From positions 372,001-436,000 of the forward strand of contig FOCD01000001.1 of the NCBI GenBank assembly GCA_900110015.1: a stretch of DNA of 64,000 bases, written 5' to 3'. Below the pieces are notes generated by a model, which was not told the DNA's origin, made no database searches, and saw nothing but the letters and a program-made list of their open reading frames with translations. This DNA comes from Terribacillus saccharophilus. Lineage in GTDB: Bacteria > Bacillota > Bacilli > Bacillales > Amphibacillaceae. This document shows, in pieces, positions 1-8,028 of this stretch; position 1 is the first letter of the stretch, and each line of letters begins with the position of its first letter. Position numbers and translations under genes: made by a program.

Positions 1-30
1 GTAGAGAAGGTCGAAGAGAATACTAATTAA

Positions 31-92
31 TTTACAAAAACAGCTAAATAAATTGTAAATTTCCATACAAGACCTTTACAAGCCTTCTAACA
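31..92 (+). promoter_or_regulatory. Candidate PhoP-binding repeats upstream of the Na/phosphate symporter
   Basis: TTTACA-like hexamers recur every 11 bases: TTTACA at 31, AGCTAA at 42, TTGTAA at 53, CATACA at 64, TTTACA at 75 and TCTAAC at 86. PhoP of Bacillus binds direct TT(A/T/C)ACA repeats with 11-base periodicity upstream of phosphate-starvation genes. Only the units at 31 and 75 match well, so this is a moderate call; the function of the downstream gene supports it. Confidence 0.5.
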
Positions 93-140
93 AATTCAAT
101 AATTGAATAGGAAACACTGAGAAGGGAAGGAAGGCTTGCT

Positions 141-1763
141 TTGTCTAATTGGGAATTTATCATCTTTGAATTTATCGGCGGTTTGGGCTTGTTTCTCTTT
201 TCAATCCGTTATCTTGGGGATGGGCTGCAGCGAGCATACGGCAAACAACTGCAAATTGCGATGCACAGATTCACCATCCATCCGCTTGTTGGAGTGCTAT
301 CAGGTCTTATCGTAACTGTTCTTATCCAAAGCAGCACTGCAACAAGCATACTTATTGTCGGGCTGGTCAATGCTGGTTACCTCACGTTAAGACAGGCTGT
401 TTCTGTCATTATGGGAGCGAATATCGGGACGACTTTGACGGCGTTCTTTATCGGAATTGATTTAATTAAATTCGGCCTGCCGATCATGGCTTTAGGAGCA
501 TTTCTAATCTATTTCTTCGTAAATCAGCGTACACAGCAAATCGGGAAAGTATTATTCGGAGCCGGTGGTATTTTCTACGGACTGACTCTGATAGGGGAAG
601 GGCTGCACCCAGTCCTTGGCATGGATTCTTTCCAGTCCCTTGCCACAAGTATGCACTCGAATCCGATAACAGGAGTTGCGATTGGTACATTCACAACAAT
701 TGTAGTGCAAAGCAGTGGTGCAACAATTGCTATTCTGCAGGAGCTTTATGCGCAGAATGGAATCGATTTGAAGGCGGCTATGCCGGTTTTGCTCGGGGAT
801 AATTTAGGTACAACTCTGACGGCTATGCTTGCCGCAATTGGGGCCACCGTCCAGGCTAAGAGGGCAGCGCTCAGTCATGTTTTGTTCAATGCAATCGGTA
901 TGGTAGTTTTTCTATTGATTCTGCCTTTATTCGTTGATATCGTGGCTTGGATGCAGCATGCTTTCGAACTGAATGATAAGCTGACGATTGCGAGCGCACA
1001 CGGTTTCTACAATCTTGCAAATACGTTATTGCTGCTGCCGTTTCTTGGATTATTTGTCTGGCTTATTACTAAGATAATACCTGGTGAGGAAGAGAAGCCG
1101 ATGGCATTGACAAACCATCTGGATCCATTGTTCATTCAGCAATCTCCGGTTCTAGCATTGGAGCAAGCAAAGCTGGAAGTATTACATATGGGCAGGCTTG
1201 CAGTAGATGGATTGGAACAGGCAAGTACATATGCAAATAATCATGAAAGACAATTCGCTGATTTGGCTATGCAGCTGGAAAAGGAAGTGAATCGGAAGGA
1301 TAGGGAGATTACTGATTATCTTTCTAAGATTTCAACTAACACACTTTCTGAAGAAGAGAGCATCATGCATGCAGCTCTCCTAGATGCAATTCGGGATATC
1401 GAGCGTATCGGAGATCATTTTGAGAATGTTGTCGAGTTCGTCGATTTCCAGATTTCGAGTAACATCAAGCTGACGAGAGAAGCGCAGCAGGAACTCAACA
1501 GCATGTTCGATTTGACTATCATGACAGTAAAACAGGCTCTCGAAGCATTGGACAAGCAAGATCGCGAAACAGCGCTGGCAGTTCTTCAGAAGGAAGATAA
1601 AATTGATAAGATGGAACGTGCTTACCGGAAGTCTCATCTTATTCGTCTGAATGAAGGGAAATGTGCCGGATCCGCTGGAATTGTATTCGTGGACATTATC
1701 AGTAATTTAGAGCGTATCGGAGATCATGCCGTCAACATTGCGCAGCTGATATTGGGTGAGTAG
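141..1763 (+). CDS. Na+/phosphate cotransporter family protein with C-terminal PhoU-like domain
   Basis: The 540-residue product has a multi-helix membrane half (about residues 8-315) with the duplicated QSSTATS / QSSGAT repeat typical of the NptA/PNaS family of sodium-phosphate symporters. A soluble alpha-helical region (about 340-540) contains two ERIGDH motifs characteristic of PhoU. The TTG start at 141 lies 6 bases after a purine-rich GAAGGGAAGGAAGG site. The gene is monocistronic, ends at its own terminator and follows PhoP-like repeats, so expression under phosphate limitation is likely. The family can also act in phosphate export; direction of transport is not visible in the sequence. 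Confidence 0.88.
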   Translation: MSNWEFIIFEFIGGLGLFLFSIRYLGDGLQRAYGKQLQIAMHRFTIHPLVGVLSGLIVTVLIQSSTATSILIVGLVNAGYLTLRQAVSVIMGANIGTTLTAFFIGIDLIKFGLPIMALGAFLIYFFVNQRTQQIGKVLFGAGGIFYGLTLIGEGLHPVLGMDSFQSLATSMHSNPITGVAIGTFTTIVVQSSGATIAILQELYAQNGIDLKAAMPVLLGDNLGTTLTAMLAAIGATVQAKRAALSHVLFNAIGMVVFLLILPLFVDIVAWMQHAFELNDKLTIASAHGFYNLANTLLLLPFLGLFVWLITKIIPGEEEKPMALTNHLDPLFIQQSPVLALEQAKLEVLHMGRLAVDGLEQASTYANNHERQFADLAMQLEKEVNRKDREITDYLSKISTNTLSEEESIMHAALLDAIRDIERIGDHFENVVEFVDFQISSNIKLTREAQQELNSMFDLTIMTVKQALEALDKQDRETALAVLQKEDKIDKMERAYRKSHLIRLNEGKCAGSAGIVFVDIISNLERIGDHAVNIAQLILGE

Positions 1764-1796
1764 ACAGGAGAAATAATCTCCTGTCTTTATTTTTTG
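1762..1796 (+). terminator. Rho-independent terminator after the Na/Pi symporter
   Basis: A 10-bp perfect stem (AGACAGGAGA / TCTCCTGTCT) with a 5-base loop is followed by a T-rich tract. It begins at the stop codon of the symporter gene. Confidence 0.9.
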
Positions 1797-1882
1797 CTTG
1801 CACAAATATGAACAGACATGCTATAGTATTCCTGTCAGTTAACAAGAACGAAAAAACATAATAAAAACTTATGAAAAAACAA

Positions 1883-1911
1883 TTGACAAGTTATTAAATG
1901 CATGATAAATT
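1883..1911 (+). promoter_or_regulatory. Likely sigma-A promoter of the tRNA cluster
   Basis: A consensus -35 TTGACA at 1883-1888 is followed after 17 bases by TAAATT at 1906-1911, about 55 bases before the first tRNA. A second weaker candidate (TTGCAC at 1798, TATAGT at 1822, 18-base spacer) lies upstream. The rest of 1797-1965 shows no gene. Confidence 0.55.
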
Positions 1912-1965
1912 ATATAACGTCGCTAATACATATCGTAATCGCGAATACATAACTTATCAAATTAT

Positions 1966-2040
1966 TCCACAGTAGCTCAGTGGTAGAGCTATCGGCTGTT
2001 AACCGATCGGTCGCAGGTTCGAATCCTGCCTGTGGAGCCA
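1966..2040 (+). tRNA. tRNA-Asn (GTT)
   Basis: A 75-base cloverleaf with acceptor TCCACAG/CTGTGGA, anticodon GTT in the loop CTGTTAA, a standard T loop TTCGAAT and an encoded 3' CCA. It is the first of six closely spaced tRNA genes. From the D-arm end to the T arm it is nearly identical to the tRNA-Ile2 gene three positions downstream. Confidence 0.97.
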
Positions 2041-2043
2041 TAT

Positions 2044-2120
2044 GGCGGTGTAGCTCAGCTGGCTAGAGCGTACGGTTCATACCCGTGAGGTCGGGGGTTC
2101 GATCCCCTCCGCCGCTACCA
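2044..2120 (+). tRNA. tRNA-Met (CAT), elongator
   Basis: A 77-base cloverleaf with acceptor GGCGGTG/CGCCGCT pairing, anticodon CAT and encoded CCA. The first acceptor pair is a normal Watson-Crick pair and the anticodon stem lacks the three G-C pairs of initiator tRNA, so it is the elongator form. It lies 3 bases after tRNA-Asn. Confidence 0.93.
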
Positions 2121-2137
2121 TATTATCTTAAAGTCAT

Positions 2138-2211
2138 GGCGGTTGTGGCGAAGTGGTTAACGCACCGGATTGTGGCTCCGGCATTCGTGGGTTCGATTCC
2201 CATCAATCGCC
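2138..2211 (+). tRNA. tRNA-His (GTG)
   Basis: Anticodon GTG in the loop ATTGTGG. The encoded G at 2138 can pair with the C discriminator at 2211, giving the extra G-1:C73 pair that is the identity mark of tRNA-His. The 3' CCA is not encoded (CTT follows the discriminator), so CCA must be added after transcription. Confidence 0.95.
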
Positions 2212-2225
2212 CTTTATTAAAAAAC

Positions 2226-2302
2226 GGACCCTTAGCTCAGTTGGTTAGAGCTATCGGCTCATAACCGATCGGTCGCAGGTTCGAGTCCTGCAGGGTCCAC
2301 CA
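2226..2302 (+). tRNA. tRNA-Ile2 (CAT, lysidine-modified type)
   Basis: A 77-base tRNA with a CAT anticodon but an acceptor stem GGACCCT/AGGGTCC and encoded ACCA end. C4-G69 and C5-G68 pairs are known determinants for the lysidine synthetase TilS, and the acceptor resembles Bacillus tRNA-Ile2 rather than either methionine tRNA. After modification it would read AUA. Its anticodon arm is shared with the neighbouring tRNA-Asn gene, which is unusual. Confidence 0.82.
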
Positions 2303-2330
2303 TTTGAAAGAATTTAATATGATACATCGC

Positions 2331-2423
2331 GGAGGAATACCCAAGTTTGGCTGAAGGGATCGGTCTTGAAAACCGACAGGGGCTTAACGGCTCGCGGGGG
2401 TTCGAATCCCTCTTCCTCCGCCA
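2331..2423 (+). tRNA. tRNA-Ser (TGA)
   Basis: A 93-base class II tRNA with a long variable arm (GACAGGGGCTTAACGGCTC region), anticodon TGA in CTTGAAA, acceptor GGAGGAA/TTCCTCC and encoded GCCA end. Confidence 0.97.
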
Positions 2424-2429
2424 TATCTT

Positions 2430-2502
<73 letters not shown>

Positions 2503-2511
2503 CTCCAAAGG

Positions 2512-2540
2512 CAGCTGTTCAAATGAACGGCTGTTTTTTT
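2512..2540 (+). terminator. Terminator of the tRNA cluster
   Basis: A 9-bp stem (CAGCTGTTC / GAACGGCTG, one G-T pair) with loop AAAT is followed by seven T residues. Confidence 0.92.
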
Positions 2541-2595
2541 GTGTGTTAAAAACAAGCTGCCGGGAAGAATATACAAAGCTCTTGAAGCAAAATGC

Positions 2596-2624
2596 TTGCC
2601 GTTTCAGACAAGCTTTGGTACTCT
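2596..2624 (+). promoter_or_regulatory. Possible sigma-A promoter for sodA
   Basis: TTGCCG at 2596-2601 and TACTCT at 2619-2624 are separated by 17 bases, about 50 bases before the sodA start. The -10 is a weak match. Confidence 0.4.
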
Positions 2625-2676
2625 TTACGAAAAGGTAACCACCTTTGAATTACATATCATTTAAGGAGGAATAATC

Positions 2677-3288
2677 ATGGCTAAATTTGAACTACCAGAA
2701 TTGCCTTACGCATACGACGCACTTGAGCCTCATATCGATAAGGAAACAATGAACATTCACCACACAAAACATCACAACACATACGTGACTAAGCTAAACG
2801 ACGCAATCTCAGGGAAAGCTGACTTAGAAAGCAAATCCTTGGAAGAGCTTGTTGCAGGTGTTAACGAACTTCCTTCTGACGTACAGACAGCTGTACGCAA
2901 CAATGGCGGTGGTCATTACAACCACAGCCTATTCTGGAATCTTCTTTCTCCTAATGGCGGCGGCGAGCCGACTGGCGAAGTAGCTAGTGCTATTGCAAAC
3001 AAATACGGTACACTAGATAAATTCAAAGAAGAATTCGCAGCTGCTGCAGCTGGCCGTTTCGGTTCTGGCTGGGCTTGGCTTATCGTAGAAAACGGTGAAG
3101 TTGAAATCGTATCTACTCCAAACCAAGATAACCCTGTAATGGAGGGCAAGACACCAATTCTTGGCCTTGATGTATGGGAGCACGCGTACTACTTGAAATA
3201 CCAAAACAAACGTCCAGATTACATCAGTGCTTTCTGGAACGTTGTAAACTGGGATGAAGTAGAGCGTCTTTACAGAGAAGCAAAATAA
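2677..3288 (+). CDS. sodA: Manganese superoxide dismutase
   Basis: The 203-residue protein has the full Fe/Mn-SOD fold length and starts [18 protein letters not shown], the canonical N-terminus. Metal ligands are visible as His in [12 protein letters not shown], His in GHYNHSLFW, and Asp and His in [23 protein letters not shown] with Gly at the outer sphere is typical of the Mn form. It disproportionates superoxide to peroxide and oxygen in the cytosol. A strong TAAGGAGG site precedes the ATG and a terminator follows, so the gene is monocistronic. Its position before yqgE and pbpA matches B. subtilis sodA. Confidence 0.97.
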   Translation: MAKFELPELPYAYDALEPHIDKETMNIHHTKHHNTYVTKLNDAISGKADLESKSLEELVAGVNELPSDVQTAVRNNGGGHYNHSLFWNLLSPNGGGEPTGEVASAIANKYGTLDKFKEEFAAAAAGRFGSGWAWLIVENGEVEIVSTPNQDNPVMEGKTPILGLDVWEHAYYLKYQNKRPDYISAFWNVVNWDEVERLYREAK

Positions 3289-3301
3289 GACAGTAAACCA
3301 A

Positions 3302-3334
3302 AAAGACATCAGCTTTTAGCTGGTGTCTTTTTTT
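3302..3334 (+). terminator. Terminator after sodA
   Basis: The stem AAAGACATCAGCT / AGCTGGTGTCTTT has 13 pairs including one G-T, a 3-base loop, and a following T run. Confidence 0.92.
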
Positions 3335-3390
3335 GTGCATATCTCCTCTCTGTTGACAGATACTAAGTAGCAGTAAAAGGAGATGGCATT

Positions 3391-4653
3391 ATGAAGCCGA
3401 ACTTATTTACCGCGGATTCTGCTAAGAAAGAGCTGCATGTGCTGCTTATTATCGGGGCCCTTTACTCTCTCGGTATATTTCTGTCGAATACGTTTGTCAA
3501 TATTTACTTATGGAAACAGACCAATGATCTAATCAATATTGCGATGTATAACTTAGCGATATATGTCGCACAAACAATTCTCTTTACTTTGTCTGGAAGC
3601 TGGGCAAAACGAATCGACCGAGTCATCATACTCCGCATAGGTGTATTCTTCTTGAGTGTATTTTTTCTTCTGGTTTTATTTACAGGTGAAAAAGCAGCTT
3701 CTTATAATCTGCTTCTTGGCGCGGTGCTTGGAATAGGCTATGGGATGTACTGGCTGGCTTATTCTGTACTTACTTTTGAGGTGACAGAACCAGAAACAAG
3801 AGACTTTTTCAATGGCGTATCCGGCCTTTTGCAATCTTTAACAGGTATGATCGGTCCGTTTGTCGCCGGTTATATTATTACCAGAATGAACAATTCTCAT
3901 GGCTACACACTGATTTTTGCTGTATCTTTCTTTTTGTTCCTTTTGGCTGTTATATGTACAGCAGGTATAAAAAGAAGAGGAGCAGAAGGTAAATTCGGGC
4001 TGAGGCAGGTATGGAAGGAAGTTAAACGCGATGCGGCTTGGCGTAATACGGTGTTGGCTCACGTGTTTCAAGGTGTGAGAGAAGGTATCTTTACTTTCAT
4101 CATATCTGTATGGGTCTTTATCGTTACGAGTAGTGAGCTTTCGCTTGGTACGTTTAATCTCGTCTATTCCGCTTTTTCGTTTATCTTCTATTATATAACT
4201 ACCCGTTACATTAAAAGCAGACAGAGAAAGACGGCTATCTTCCTTAGCGGTGTTGCACTATCACTTAGTGTTGTGCTTTTACTGGTTGAGCTTAATTTTT
4301 CTACATTGCTAATTTATGCTGCTATCATCGGTGTTTTCTATCCGATTTTATACGTGCCTTATTTGTCTCTTACCTATGATGTAATCGGTAAGGCGAGGGA
4401 TGCTGCAAAGCTGCGAGTAGAATATATTGTCCTTAGTGACGTGGCTACGAACATAGGCAGAATTATTTCTGTTGTATTATTGCTTATCGGAGTGGGGATC
4501 TGGGCAGATGCTTCCATTCCCTATCTAATGTTTATTCTTGGAACTGGACCATTTTTCATCTACTTTTTTACAAGGCATATCAAGAGCTTCGCGCCAGCTG
4601 CTTCAGTTAAGAAACTCCCGAAAAATGAAATCGCAGGAGACGACAATCGCTGA
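3391..4653 (+). CDS. yqgE: MFS transporter, YqgE type
   Basis: This 420-residue protein has about 12 predicted hydrophobic segments and no large soluble domain. A loop with WAKRIDR after the second helix fits the MFS loop 2-3 pattern. The substrate is not recognisable. Its place between sodA and pbpA matches B. subtilis yqgE, an uncharacterised MFS permease, and that synteny is the main reason for the symbol. The ATG follows AAAGGAGATG. No terminator separates it from pbpA, but pbpA has its own likely promoter in the 69-base gap. Confidence 0.85.
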   Translation: MKPNLFTADSAKKELHVLLIIGALYSLGIFLSNTFVNIYLWKQTNDLINIAMYNLAIYVAQTILFTLSGSWAKRIDRVIILRIGVFFLSVFFLLVLFTGEKAASYNLLLGAVLGIGYGMYWLAYSVLTFEVTEPETRDFFNGVSGLLQSLTGMIGPFVAGYIITRMNNSHGYTLIFAVSFFLFLLAVICTAGIKRRGAEGKFGLRQVWKEVKRDAAWRNTVLAHVFQGVREGIFTFIISVWVFIVTSSELSLGTFNLVYSAFSFIFYYITTRYIKSRQRKTAIFLSGVALSLSVVLLLVELNFSTLLIYAAIIGVFYPILYVPYLSLTYDVIGKARDAAKLRVEYIVLSDVATNIGRIISVVLLLIGVGIWADASIPYLMFILGTGPFFIYFFTRHIKSFAPAASVKKLPKNEIAGDDNR

Positions 4654-4683
4654 CAGTCTATAGTAGAAGCGGACCGTGGATGA

Positions 4684-4692
4684 TGATATAAT
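4684..4692 (+). promoter_or_regulatory. Extended -10 promoter element before pbpA
   Basis: TG-A-TATAAT at 4684-4692 is a perfect extended -10 element 30 bases before the pbpA start. No good -35 is seen at the expected distance, which extended -10 promoters can tolerate. Confidence 0.5.
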
Positions 4693-4722
4693 GGGACCAG
4701 TATGTAAGAATGGGGGAACATT

Positions 4723-6789
4723 ATGTCTAAAAAAAGGAAGAAGAAGCGTGCACTGCTTCCTTTCCGTCTCAATGTCTTGTTTGCGATTGTTTTCCTGCTG
4801 TTCTCTGCCTTGGTTCTGCAGCTTGGAGTTGTGCAGATCATCAATGGGGAGGAGCACCAGGCAGTACTGGAAGAGACGACAAATGATATCGCTGAAATTT
4901 CTGTTCCGCGCGGAATGATTTATGATAGCGAAGGCAATGTGATTGTCGGGAATGAGCCAGTCTATTCCATCACATATACTCCGCCAAAAAACGGAGATTC
5001 TTCTGAAAAACGTTTGGAAATTGCTACAAAGCTTGCTGATATCATCAAAATGGAAGATAAGGCAATCGATAAGATAACCGAGCGTGAGTACAAAGAGTAT
5101 TGGTATGTATTGAACTCAGACGAAGCGAACGGCAGGATCACTGCTTCAGAAAAAGAGACCCTTGATGACTCAGAAGTATACGATCTTACTTTAAAGCGTA
5201 TTACAGAAGACGATTATAAGGAACTTGAAAGTGATGATCATGCCAAGCAAATTATCGCTATCAAACGTGAAATCGATAGCGCTACTGAGCTTGTGCCGCA
5301 TGTAATTAAGAATAAAAATGTCTCCGAGAAAGAATATGCGACGATTGCTGAAAGCATGGGCGAATTGTCCGGCATCAATGTTGCAACCGACTGGGAACGT
5401 TATTATCCATTTGATGGTTCTCTCAGCGGCATCCTTGGCGGAATTAAGACTGGTATCCCTGAAGGGGAAGAGGATTATTATAAGTCCCGTAATTATCAGC
5501 TGAATGACCGTATTGGTACGAGTGGACTTGAGAAGGAATATGAAAGTCTCCTGAAAGGTGATAAAAAACGTGTTCGCTATGTAACGGATAACAGCAACAG
5601 CATTGTGTCCCAGGATGTTATCTCTGAAGGACAGCGTGGCCAGGATCTTCAATTGTCCATCAATATGGACTTCCAGAAAGAATTGGACAAAATCGTACGC
5701 GATGAACTGAAAAGTGCCATCAATAAGCATCCAGGTGCAAACCGTTATCTAGAAGATGCAATGGCGGTAATGCTTAACCCGAATACTGGTGAAATCTACG
5801 CAGCCAGCGGACAGCATTATGACCGGGAAGATAATAAGTATGAATCTGCTGATATGAATACTGTCTTCAGCGCAAATGCTGTCGGTTCCACCGTTAAGGG
5901 AGCGACATTGCTTGCTGGATATCAAGAGGGTGTTGTAGAGATGGGTCAGACCTTCTACGATACGCCAATGAAAATTAAAGGCACGCCTGAAAAATCTTCT
6001 TATAAGAACATGGGTACTATTACAGATTTGCAGGCATTGCAAATGTCTTCCAACGTCTATATGTTTAATGTAGCTTTACGATTAGGCGGCGAATATAATT
6101 ATAAATACGGTAATAGTGTGAACTTTGACCACGATGCATTCCGGACGTTACGGAACTATTATAACCAAGTAGGTTTAGGTGTTGAAACAGGTATTGATTT
6201 GCCATCTGAATCAACTGGATACGTAGGTACAACCGGACAGGCAGGTAACCTGCTTGACTTCTCAATCGGGCAGTTCGACACTTATACTACGATGCAGTTG
6301 GCTCAATATGTATCCACCATTGCCAATGGAGGATACAGAATTAAACCGCATTTTGTAAGTGAAATTCATGAACCATCGAATGAAAAGGATAAATTAGGTC
6401 CGCTTGCGGAAACAAAGTCTCCGGAAGTATTGAATAAGATCACTGCTACGGACGATCAGATAAATCGAGTGAAACAAGGATTTGAAATGGTGTTCCAAAC
6501 GCAAAAAGGTACTGCTTACAGTCATCTGAGTGCAAAAGCAAAAAATTATAATATTGCCGGTAAGACAGGAACTGCTCAGACTAGTATAAATGGTACTGAC
6601 CTGGAGAACTGGACTCTAATAGGATACGCTGATGACGAAAATCCAGATATCGCATTCGCTGTCATGGTGCCGAATTTAGGTATTATCAGCGGTGGAACGC
6701 AATATCCTATCACGTATAACATCATGAACCGTGCACTTGAATATTATTACGAGCATACAGCTCCTGACGACGAAGACAAAAAAGAATAA
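4723..6789 (+). CDS. pbpA: Class B penicillin-binding protein PBP2A (cell elongation transpeptidase)
   Basis: The 688-residue protein has a basic N-terminus (KKRKKKR), a single membrane anchor at about residues 13-33, a dimerisation/pedestal domain, and a C-terminal transpeptidase domain. The active-site motifs are in order: STVK (serine nucleophile, in VGSTVKGAT), SSN (in MSSNVYMFN) and KTG (in IAGKTGTAQT). Class B PBPs cross-link peptidoglycan on the outer membrane face together with a SEDS polymerase; PbpA acts in rod elongation. The gene is followed by a terminator. Length and neighbours match B. subtilis pbpA. Confidence 0.93.
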   Translation: MSKKRKKKRALLPFRLNVLFAIVFLLFSALVLQLGVVQIINGEEHQAVLEETTNDIAEISVPRGMIYDSEGNVIVGNEPVYSITYTPPKNGDSSEKRLEIATKLADIIKMEDKAIDKITEREYKEYWYVLNSDEANGRITASEKETLDDSEVYDLTLKRITEDDYKELESDDHAKQIIAIKREIDSATELVPHVIKNKNVSEKEYATIAESMGELSGINVATDWERYYPFDGSLSGILGGIKTGIPEGEEDYYKSRNYQLNDRIGTSGLEKEYESLLKGDKKRVRYVTDNSNSIVSQDVISEGQRGQDLQLSINMDFQKELDKIVRDELKSAINKHPGANRYLEDAMAVMLNPNTGEIYAASGQHYDREDNKYESADMNTVFSANAVGSTVKGATLLAGYQEGVVEMGQTFYDTPMKIKGTPEKSSYKNMGTITDLQALQMSSNVYMFNVALRLGGEYNYKYGNSVNFDHDAFRTLRNYYNQVGLGVETGIDLPSESTGYVGTTGQAGNLLDFSIGQFDTYTTMQLAQYVSTIANGGYRIKPHFVSEIHEPSNEKDKLGPLAETKSPEVLNKITATDDQINRVKQGFEMVFQTQKGTAYSHLSAKAKNYNIAGKTGTAQTSINGTDLENWTLIGYADDENPDIAFAVMVPNLGIISGGTQYPITYNIMNRALEYYYEHTAPDDEDKKE

Positions 6790-6801
6790 TAGTTATACCC
6801 A

Positions 6802-6839
6802 AAGAATCACTCCAATAAACGGGGTGATTCTTTTTTTTT
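6802..6839 (+). terminator. Terminator after pbpA
   Basis: A 12-bp stem (AAGAATCACTCC / GGGGTGATTCTT, one G-T pair) with a 7-base loop and a nine-T tract. Confidence 0.93.
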
Positions 6840-6858
6840 CAACAAATTAATACTTAAG

Positions 6859-6912
6859 TTTACACAACCTTTACATTCCGTTTATTTTTCCTTAATAGAG
6901 ACAAGTTAATAT
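6859..6912 (+). promoter_or_regulatory. PHO box (PhoP repeats) and -10 element of the pst operon
   Basis: Four TTTACA-type hexamers sit exactly 11 bases apart: TTTACA 6859, TTTACA 6870, TTTATT 6881, TTAATA 6892. A further TTAATA lies at 6847. A -10 TAATAT at 6907-6912 puts the repeats at about -60 to -22, the position known for PhoP-activated Bacillus promoters. No sigma-A -35 is present, as expected of an activator-dependent promoter. Confidence 0.85.
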
Positions 6913-6964
6913 TGTACTTGTAAGGCAAATGAACTAATCGAATCACGTAGGGGGAAAATTAAAC

Positions 6965-7891
6965 ATGAAGAAGATGAAACTATCTGTATTGCTTGCAATG
7001 TTTGCACTAGTTATCGGTGTACTTGCAGCATGTGGCGGAAACGCTGGCGGCAATGAATCTGAAGGAGACACAAGCGGAAACAGCAACAGCGGCGGCGGAG
7101 AAGCTTCCGAAACTTCCATCGTTGTAGCAGGTTCTAGTGCAATGCAGCCTCTAGTAGCAGCAGCAGCTGAACAGTACAAAGGTGAAAACGCTGATGCAGA
7201 CATTCAGGTTCAAGCAGGTGGTTCAGGAGCTGGACTTAGCCAAGTTCAGGAAGGTAGTATCCAAATCGGTAACTCTGATGTATTCGCAGAAGAGAAAGAA
7301 GGCATCGATGCTGGAACTCTTGTTGATCATCAAGTAGCGGTTGTTGGTATGACTGCAGCTATTAACCCTAATGCGGGTGTAGATGATCTTACTAAACAGC
7401 AACTAATTGATATCTTCACTGGTAAAGTGACTAACTGGTCTGAAGTAGGTGGAGAAGACCAAGAAATCACACTTGTTAACCGTCCTGATTCTTCAGGTAC
7501 ACGTGATACTTTCGTAAAATACGCTCTTGATGGCGAAACGCCAGCAGAAGGTGTTACAGAGGATTCCTCCAACACTGTTAAGCAAATCGTTGCTGACACA
7601 GACGGAGCGATTGGTTACTTGGCACTATCTTACTTCGATGACGATTCTATCGTAAAATCTAAAATCGATGGTGTTGAAGCTACAAACGAAACAATCGGAT
7701 CTGGTGACTTCCCAATCTGGGCTTATCAGCACTCTTATACAAACGGAGAGCCTGCTGGCCTAGCGAAAGAATTCCTGGATTATATGCTTAGCGACGAAGT
7801 TCAAACTACAATCGTACCTGAACAAGGCTACGTTCCAATGACTGACATGCAGGTTGAACGCGACGCAGAAGGCAACCTTACTGAAAAATAA
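6965..7891 (+). CDS. pstS: Phosphate ABC transporter substrate-binding lipoprotein
   Basis: The 308-residue precursor has a lipoprotein signal peptide with lipobox LAAC (Cys23), a Gly/Ser/Asn/Glu-rich linker to about residue 50, and a periplasmic-binding-protein fold. The family phosphate-contact segments are visible: AGSSAMQP, GGSGAGLSQ and RPDSSGTRDTF. It captures inorganic phosphate outside the membrane and delivers it to PstCA. It is first in the operon, directly behind the PHO box. A stem-loop without a T-run follows it, which may keep pstS mRNA more abundant than the downstream message. Confidence 0.96.
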   Translation: MKKMKLSVLLAMFALVIGVLAACGGNAGGNESEGDTSGNSNSGGGEASETSIVVAGSSAMQPLVAAAAEQYKGENADADIQVQAGGSGAGLSQVQEGSIQIGNSDVFAEEKEGIDAGTLVDHQVAVVGMTAAINPNAGVDDLTKQQLIDIFTGKVTNWSEVGGEDQEITLVNRPDSSGTRDTFVKYALDGETPAEGVTEDSSNTVKQIVADTDGAIGYLALSYFDDDSIVKSKIDGVEATNETIGSGDFPIWAYQHSYTNGEPAGLAKEFLDYMLSDEVQTTIVPEQGYVPMTDMQVERDAEGNLTEK

Positions 7892-7903
7892 TATTAAAAA
7901 CAT

Positions 7904-7936
7904 AAGGTAGATGCAGTGTAACACTGCATTTACCTT
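7904..7936 (+). other. Intercistronic stem-loop between pstS and pstC
   Basis: AAGGTAGATGCAGTG pairs with CACTGCATTTACCTT (15 bp with one G-T) around a 3-base loop. No T tract follows, so it is more likely an mRNA-stabilising or processing hairpin than a terminator. Confidence 0.6.
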
Positions 7937-8028
7937 ACTGTGGTTATATAAATTAGTTATATCACAGACAGCGGGAGACCATTTTTTAGGGTGTTCCTTT
8001 CCGCTGTTTTCATGAGGAGTTGTACAAG

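Noticed and set aside
5191-5730. 179-codon minus-strand frame inside pbpA
   Set aside because: It lies wholly antisense to a conserved gene, lacks an RBS and has no recognisable domain.
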